In this document: positions 24,930 to 27,114 of the stretch, piece by piece
Layout of the letters: each line of letters opens with the position of its first letter
Position numbering within the stretch: the first letter of the stretch is position 1
Origin: Chloroflexota bacterium
GTDB taxonomy: Bacteria > Chloroflexota > Anaerolineae > Caldilineales > Caldilineaceae
Reading direction: 5' to 3'
Length of the DNA stretch: 27,114 nucleotides
Assembly (NCBI GenBank): GCA_003577005.1
Contig: QEUW01000146.1
Span: 1-27,114 of the forward strand
Made by a program: the position numbers and the translations under genes
Notes under the pieces: model-generated
What the model was told of the DNA's origin: nothing
Databases searched by the model: none
Seen by the model: the letters and a program-made list of their open reading frames with translations, nothing else

Positions 24930-26066
24930 CTACGGGCGCCAGACCTGTTTGGCCGTTTCCACGACAAGGTGCAGTTTATAGCGTTCGTCATCCCATGTCA
25001 ATTTGTTGCCCATGACCGAGGTGGCAAAACCGCACTGGGGGCTGATCGCCAGCCGTTCCAGCGGGACATAGCGGGCGGCCTCGTGGATACGCCGGACGAG
25101 CTCCGCCTGCGTCTCGCGGCGGCCACTCTTGGTGGTGACCAGGCCAAGAACCACCACCTTATCGTCGGGAACCTCGCGCAGCGGCTCGAAATTGCCCGAG
25201 CGCTCATCGTCATACTCCAGCAGCAGCCGGTGCGCGTGGATGCTCTGGAAGATGGGCCGGGCGATCAGATCATAGCCGCCCGCCACCAGCCAGCGGCTGC
25301 CCTGGTTCCCCCGGCAGAGATGGAAGCCAAAGGTCACGCCCGGTGCGGCGTCGATGAGGGCGTTGTCCAACTCGATACCATAGGCAAGCCACTTTGCCAG
25401 CGGCCAGCCCTGTCCTTCGTAAAAAGCGCGCAGCTTTGGGTCTAGCAGCAGCGGATAGTGGGGCGCATCGATCTGGATATAGGTGCAGCCCAGCCGCGCC
25501 AGTTCGATCACCTCGTCGCGCAGGATATCTACAACATCGCTGAGAAAGCTATCCAGGGTGGGGTAGACCGCCGCCGAGCGTTCGGCGGACCAGAAGTTGG
25601 CCCACAGGCTGGGGCTGGGCAGGGTGACCTTGCCGACAGGGGGCTCTGTCCCGGCTGGCACCTCGGCCAGCCGCGCCCGCAAATAGACAAATTCCTCAGC
25701 AGACAAATGGCGTTTGCGGCGTAGCTTGCCGACCACGCCCAACTCTTGCGGCCGCGCGACCATCTGATTTCCAACCGCATCATCCCCGCGCCATTCACCC
25801 CAGAGAAAGGCGTTGACATCCCACAGACCAAACCCATCCACAGCTTCGGGCAACTGGGCCTGGAACGAAAGCCGGCGCATCTCCCCATCGGTGATCACAG
25901 CCAGACCGGCGCTCAGTTGCAGGGTGATCACCTCATCGACAGCACGGTCTTCGAGCGCCTTGAACTCGGCCTGGGTGATCAGCCCATCCGCAACATCTTC
26001 GCGCGCCTGGACGAGGTAGGCCGGTCGCAACAGGCTGCCAACATGGTCATGGTGGAGGGTTAACAT
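24930..26066 (-). CDS. MetE C-terminal-domain-like methyltransferase
   Basis: A 378-residue protein corresponding to the catalytic half of cobalamin-independent methionine synthase (YxjG/YxjH-like length; full MetE is about 750). The start is ATG 26066, with AAGGAG 8 bases upstream; the in-frame ATG at 26090 is rejected. The N-terminus DHVGSLLRPAYLVQARED is typical. The zinc ligands of MetE appear: His and Cys in FGFHLCRGN, Glu in LLLEYDDE and Cys in ISPQCGFAT. YIQIDAPHYP matches the homocysteine-site strand. It may methylate homocysteine or another thiol using a folate or small methyl donor. The betaine-type transporter nearby hints at a methylated-amine link, which is inference. Confidence 0.83.
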   Translation of the reverse strand: MLTLHHDHVGSLLRPAYLVQAREDVADGLITQAEFKALEDRAVDEVITLQLSAGLAVITDGEMRRLSFQAQLPEAVDGFGLWDVNAFLWGEWRGDDAVGNQMVARPQELGVVGKLRRKRHLSAEEFVYLRARLAEVPAGTEPPVGKVTLPSPSLWANFWSAERSAAVYPTLDSFLSDVVDILRDEVIELARLGCTYIQIDAPHYPLLLDPKLRAFYEGQGWPLAKWLAYGIELDNALIDAAPGVTFGFHLCRGNQGSRWLVAGGYDLIARPIFQSIHAHRLLLEYDDERSGNFEPLREVPDDKVVVLGLVTTKSGRRETQAELVRRIHEAARYVPLERLAISPQCGFATSVMGNKLTWDDERYKLHLVVETAKQVWRP

Positions 26067-26096
26067 GGCAATTCTCCTTGGATCGCCCAAAGCCTG

Positions 26097-26561
26097 TTAC
26101 GGAATGGGCGATGCCGGGCCAATTCTCCGTAGTAACGGCTCGGTATCTGCAAGGACATGAGTCGCCCACAGCTTGATGTCAGCACAGTAGACTTCGGGGT
26201 CATCCAGGCGGACATCCGCTATCGTGCGGGTCCAGGTAATCGTATCGAATTCTGAAAGTTTTACGCCTTTGGTTACACGCCATTTGCGCTGTCCACTGTG
26301 AAACCTTGAGCGATTCTGCTTTCTTGCCTCCGCGGGCGTCACCCCATCGTGAACGAATTGGACGACCATCTTTCTTGCTTCTAGCCACCCATCTCTAGCG
26401 TACGCATTGTGTTGGATCATATAGCACGCGACCGTGAGATGATGCACAGCCCCAAAGGTCATTGGGTGTTCAAACTCCAGCGCCAAGCATAGATCGAAAC
26501 GCACGCGGCACTGTTCGCCGGAGAGAAAGATGGCGCCGCACTGAGGGCATCGCTTTGACAT
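26097..26561 (-). CDS. DUF5946-like small protein with N-terminal CxxC motif
   Basis: 154 residues. It begins MSKRCPQCGAIFLSGEQC, a possible metal-binding CxxC plus a further Cys, followed by EFEHPMTFGAVHHLTVACYMIQHNAY. The C-P-x-C-G start together with the HHLT-x3-Y-x2-QH stretch recalls DUF5946 proteins from Chloroflexota and actinobacteria, as far as I can judge without a search. Function unknown. The C-terminal half (TIADVRLDDPEVYCADIKLW) is unfamiliar. It ends 30 bases before the MetE-like gene on the same strand and could be the first gene of that cluster. Confidence 0.7.
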   Translation of the reverse strand: MSKRCPQCGAIFLSGEQCRVRFDLCLALEFEHPMTFGAVHHLTVACYMIQHNAYARDGWLEARKMVVQFVHDGVTPAEARKQNRSRFHSGQRKWRVTKGVKLSEFDTITWTRTIADVRLDDPEVYCADIKLWATHVLADTEPLLRRIGPASPIP

Positions 26562-26665
26562 TTCAGCATCCGATTTCTAACAACCACCGAACATTGCAGT
26601 TGCTACGCATCTGGCTCCCTTTGTTCCTCCAGATTTTATCACGGAAGCGGGAATCTGCCCGATTG

Positions 26666-26740
26666 AGAACCGCGGATTTTCAGAAAAACGCGGATTTGCG
26701 TTTGAGCGACATCCGCGTTTTTCTGAAAATCCGCGGTTCT
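26666..26740. repeat. Perfect 30-bp inverted repeat in the divergent region before the ABC transporter
   Basis: Arms 26666-26695 and 26711-26740 are exact reverse complements (arm begins AGAACCGCGGATTTTCAG), loop of 15 bases. The word CGCGGATTT recurs at an 18-base distance (two units of 9) in the left arm and loop. It lies between the start of the DUF5946-like gene and the promoter of the transporter gene. Confidence 0.9.
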
Positions 26741-26781
26741 TAGCCGCACTTGTGAAAGCCTTGACCCCGTCCCTTTCAAGG

Positions 26782-26810
26782 TTGCCAGAAGCGCCCTGGC
26801 CGTATATACT
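26782..26810 (+). promoter_or_regulatory. Promoter of the betaine-type ABC transporter
   Basis: TTGCCA (26782-26787), exactly 17 bases, TATACT (26805-26810). Each box matches consensus at 5 of 6. Predicted leader is about 50 bases to the ATG at 26870. Confidence 0.72.
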
Positions 26811-26869
26811 ACCATCACCGCGGGCATGATCCACGCGCGGGAACTGGTTCCACAGCCCAATCTCTGTTT

Positions 26870-27114
26870 ATGAACAACCAATCGCCCTATCCACCCAAGA
26901 TCGACTGTCGCAACGTGTGGAAGGTCTTTGGTCCCAATGCGGAACGGGTAGTCGCCGCCGCCCAGGCGGATGCTACGCACGACCAGGCGCCGGTGGAGCC
27001 AGGGCACGTCATTGCCGTGCGCAACGTCTCCTTCCAGGTGCAGAAGGGGGAAACCTTCGTCGTCATGGGGCTGTCGGGCAGTGGCAAGTCGACGCTGTTG
27101 CGCTGTCTGCCTCG
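26870..27114 (+). CDS. proV: Glycine betaine/proline-type ABC transporter ATP-binding protein, 3'-truncated by window edge
   Basis: The frame from ATG 26870 stays open to the right edge (81 codons). It reads KIDCRNVWKVFGPNAERVV, then a charged spacer, GHVIAVRNVSFQVQKGETF, and Walker A GLSGSGKST (residues 67-75), followed by LLRCLP. The inserted spacer between strand one and 'GHVIAVRNVSF', and the GLSGSGKSTLLRC wording, are characteristic of ProV/OpuAA-type ATPases that power osmoprotectant (glycine betaine, proline, choline-like) uptake. About 300 or more residues remain outside the window. No clear Shine-Dalgarno is seen. It is divergent from the minus-strand metabolic cluster. Confidence 0.85.
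   Translation, partial: MNNQSPYPPKIDCRNVWKVFGPNAERVVAAAQADATHDQAPVEPGHVIAVRNVSFQVQKGETFVVMGLSGSGKSTLLRCLP

Noticed and set aside
26761..26810. TTGACC at 26761 as the -35 box for the transporter promoter
   Set aside because: It is 38 bases from TATACT; TTGCCA at 26782 gives the correct 17-base spacing.

Overview
The window is GC-rich (roughly 60% by eye) and carries about 24 protein genes on both strands, one structured RNA and an unusual density of short intergenic repeats. Ser/Thr/Pro-rich lipoproteins, BNR/propeller and bacterial SH3 surface proteins, and CoA-linked catabolic enzymes suggest a Chloroflexota bacterium (Anaerolineae/Caldilineae-like). That placement is inference from gene content; no rRNA or phylogenetic marker other than bL33 is present.

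Left part (1-12.4 kb): a plus-strand catabolic run opens with the C-terminal part of a methylmalonate-semialdehyde dehydrogenase, followed by a Gfo/Idh/MocA oxidoreductase and a Rossmann-fold protein with weak FabV/TER resemblance. It converges on a large minus-strand surface lipoprotein. Next to the lipoprotein is an internally deleted streptomycin-kinase-like remnant. Then come a CaiB/BaiF CoA-transferase and an acyl-CoA dehydrogenase, a 410-residue divergent HisG-family protein directly upstream of mtnP (methylthioadenosine phosphorylase), and a monocistronic rpmG (bL33) with its own promoter and terminator.

Middle (12.6-20.5 kb): a secreted SH3 protein with an internal three-copy repeat, a Thr/Pro-rich lipoprotein, and glmS on the minus strand. 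The roughly 630-nt glmS leader contains what I read as a glmS self-cleaving ribozyme (core signature, P1, P3.1 and P4 elements present, with an insertion of about 55 nt near P2). A bidirectional promoter with overlapping -10 boxes drives glmS one way and a sixA-like phosphatase plus a HAD phosphatase the other way. L-threonine aldolase follows, flanked on both sides by related repeat elements.

Right part (20.7-27.1 kb): a Phd/YefM-RelE type toxin-antitoxin pair, then five minus-strand genes (DUF5946-like protein, MetE-like methyltransferase, class V aminotransferase, iron alcohol dehydrogenase, zinc-type dehydrogenase) that could form one metabolic cluster. Divergent from them, at the right edge, begins a glycine betaine-type ABC transporter ATPase.

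The most unusual property at sequence level is a set of intergenic arrays built from 7-, 8- or 9-base words. The word differs at each locus but the spacing is regular, most arrays fold back as inverted repeats, and several supply the stop codon or the start-codon leader of adjacent genes.
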